Of a stretch of 7,680 bases of DNA, positions 6,912 to 7,680 are shown piece after piece. The stretch covers positions 1 through 7,680 of the forward strand of contig CAMPJV010000116.1 of NCBI GenBank assembly GCA_946886975.1. Reading direction: 5' to 3'. Position numbers and translations under genes: made by a program. Under the pieces are notes generated by a model. The model was given only the letters and a program-made list of their open reading frames with translations. It searched no databases and was not told where the DNA came from. This DNA comes from an uncultured Taibaiella sp. (GTDB lineage Bacteria > Bacteroidota > Bacteroidia > Chitinophagales > Chitinophagaceae). Within the stretch, counting starts at the first letter, position 1. Every line of letters starts with the position of its first letter.

Positions 6912-7680
6912 ATGACCAATCCTCATTTCTACTTAGTGTACTTCATGCGTTTCATTGCACGCCGCAGGCTGTTCGTGATTACATTTACTTTGATCTGCCT
7001 GGCTTTAGGGGTGCTGTTTTACCTGGTACGCCAGAAGAAGTATGAGGCTACAGTTGCGTTCTTTGTCAGCAACCCCATCCTCACTGATCGCTCGAATATC
7101 TTCGCCGGTGCGGTCTCTCGTTACACAGACTATTTCGGGGACGAGGATGACATCGACCGGGTAATTGCATTGGCTGAGTCAGACACTGTTGTCATTCAGA
7201 CTATTAAGAACTCAGGTCTTGATAAGGCTTATGATATTGATCTTAGTGATCCGAATGAGAGGAGCAAGATAAAGAGTCGGTTTAGCAAAAACCTCGAAGT
7301 GAAGCGCACTGAATATAAGCTGCTGGAGGTATACTATACAGACAAAGACCCGAAAATAGCTGCCGATGTAGCAAATGAAGCAGTAAAGAATATTGGTGCC
7401 GGCTATAGCAACTTCTACAATTCGAGAAAGAATATCGTTTACGCATCTCTCAAAAAAAGCCTCAAGGCTGTGGACAGTTCCATTGTCTCACTAACTGATA
7501 CCCTTGCTAGGCTCAGGGAGGAGTCAGGCATATACGACCTCATCAGCCCGAACAGGGTAAACCTGGTGAACAATTCTGTAAGAGGAAATGGCAAGGACAT
7601 GGGCCGCTATATGGAGGTCATTCAGAACTTCGAGTCCGTAAAAGACATGATGGTAATAGACAGGTCAAAGTATCTGTCCC
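6912..7680 (+). CDS. Wzz-type polysaccharide chain-length / co-polymerase protein (5' part)
   Basis: An open frame starts at the ATG at 6912 and is still open at the window edge, with 256 residues visible. Residues about 19-39 form a transmembrane helix (RLFVITFTLICLALGVLFYLV) after a short basic N terminus, followed by KKYEATVAFFVSNPIL, the usual start of the periplasmic domain in Wzz/GNVR-type proteins. The segment LEVYYTDKDPKIAADVANEAVKNI (about 138-161; key part DKDPKIAADVANEAV) is the family's typical D-x-DP-x-x-A-x-x-x-AN motif. Residues from about 175 look helical (KKSLKAVDSSIVSLTDTLARL), as in the long periplasmic helices of this class. Such proteins set O-antigen or exopolysaccharide chain length at the inner membrane. 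The C-terminal membrane helix is beyond the edge, so whether a kinase domain is fused cannot be said. A 47-base AT-rich gap with no clear promoter or terminator separates it from prfA. Confidence 0.75.
   Translation, partial: MTNPHFYLVYFMRFIARRRLFVITFTLICLALGVLFYLVRQKKYEATVAFFVSNPILTDRSNIFAGAVSRYTDYFGDEDDIDRVIALAESDTVVIQTIKNSGLDKAYDIDLSDPNERSKIKSRFSKNLEVKRTEYKLLEVYYTDKDPKIAADVANEAVKNIGAGYSNFYNSRKNIVYASLKKSLKAVDSSIVSLTDTLARLREESGIYDLISPNRVNLVNNSVRGNGKDMGRYMEVIQNFESVKDMMVIDRSKYLS

Overview
The window carries a Bacteroidota (Bacteroidetes) housekeeping locus, most likely from the Chitinophaga side of the phylum; the family-level placement is tentative. The reasons are the gene set, a short DUF4834-like membrane protein beside rimP, a NusA without C-terminal acidic repeats, an IF2 with a very long Lys/Glu/Ala-rich linker, the absence of Shine-Dalgarno sequences before the genes, and exact matches to the phylum's TANNTTTG -7 promoter element.

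Layout. Bases 1-295 hold no convincing gene. They contain two degenerate arrays with an 11-bp period (75-129 and 186-251) and a possible stem at 11-63. A small membrane protein gene (296-514) is on the minus strand. A compact divergent promoter region follows, and then the plus-strand translation/transcription cluster: rimP (667-1125), nusA (1165-2412 plus stop), infB (2571-5672), a strong intrinsic terminator (5691-5727) and prfA (5788-6864). At 6912 a Wzz-type polysaccharide chain-length/co-polymerase gene starts and runs off the right edge, marking the start of a cell-envelope gene block.

Function. RimP matures the 30S subunit, NusA controls RNA polymerase pausing, termination and antitermination, IF2 places initiator tRNA on the 30S subunit and joins the 50S, and RF1 releases the finished peptide at UAA/UAG. 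rimP-nusA-infB is a widely conserved operon. prfA appears to be a separate unit, since a 13-bp terminator hairpin divides it from infB.

Most interesting point. rimP and infB share a leader architecture. Each has a perfect TANNTTTG element, followed 22 bases later by a hairpin with a T-rich tail (terminator-like), and then the start codon only 4-14 bases after that tail. This suggests each unit is controlled by early termination or antitermination, possibly by the NusA encoded between them. It also shows that the longest rimP reading frame (from 598) is too long: its first codons lie in the promoter and hairpin, and the real start is most likely 667. No mobile element, CRISPR array, tRNA or rRNA was seen, and I found no clearly new multi-gene system.
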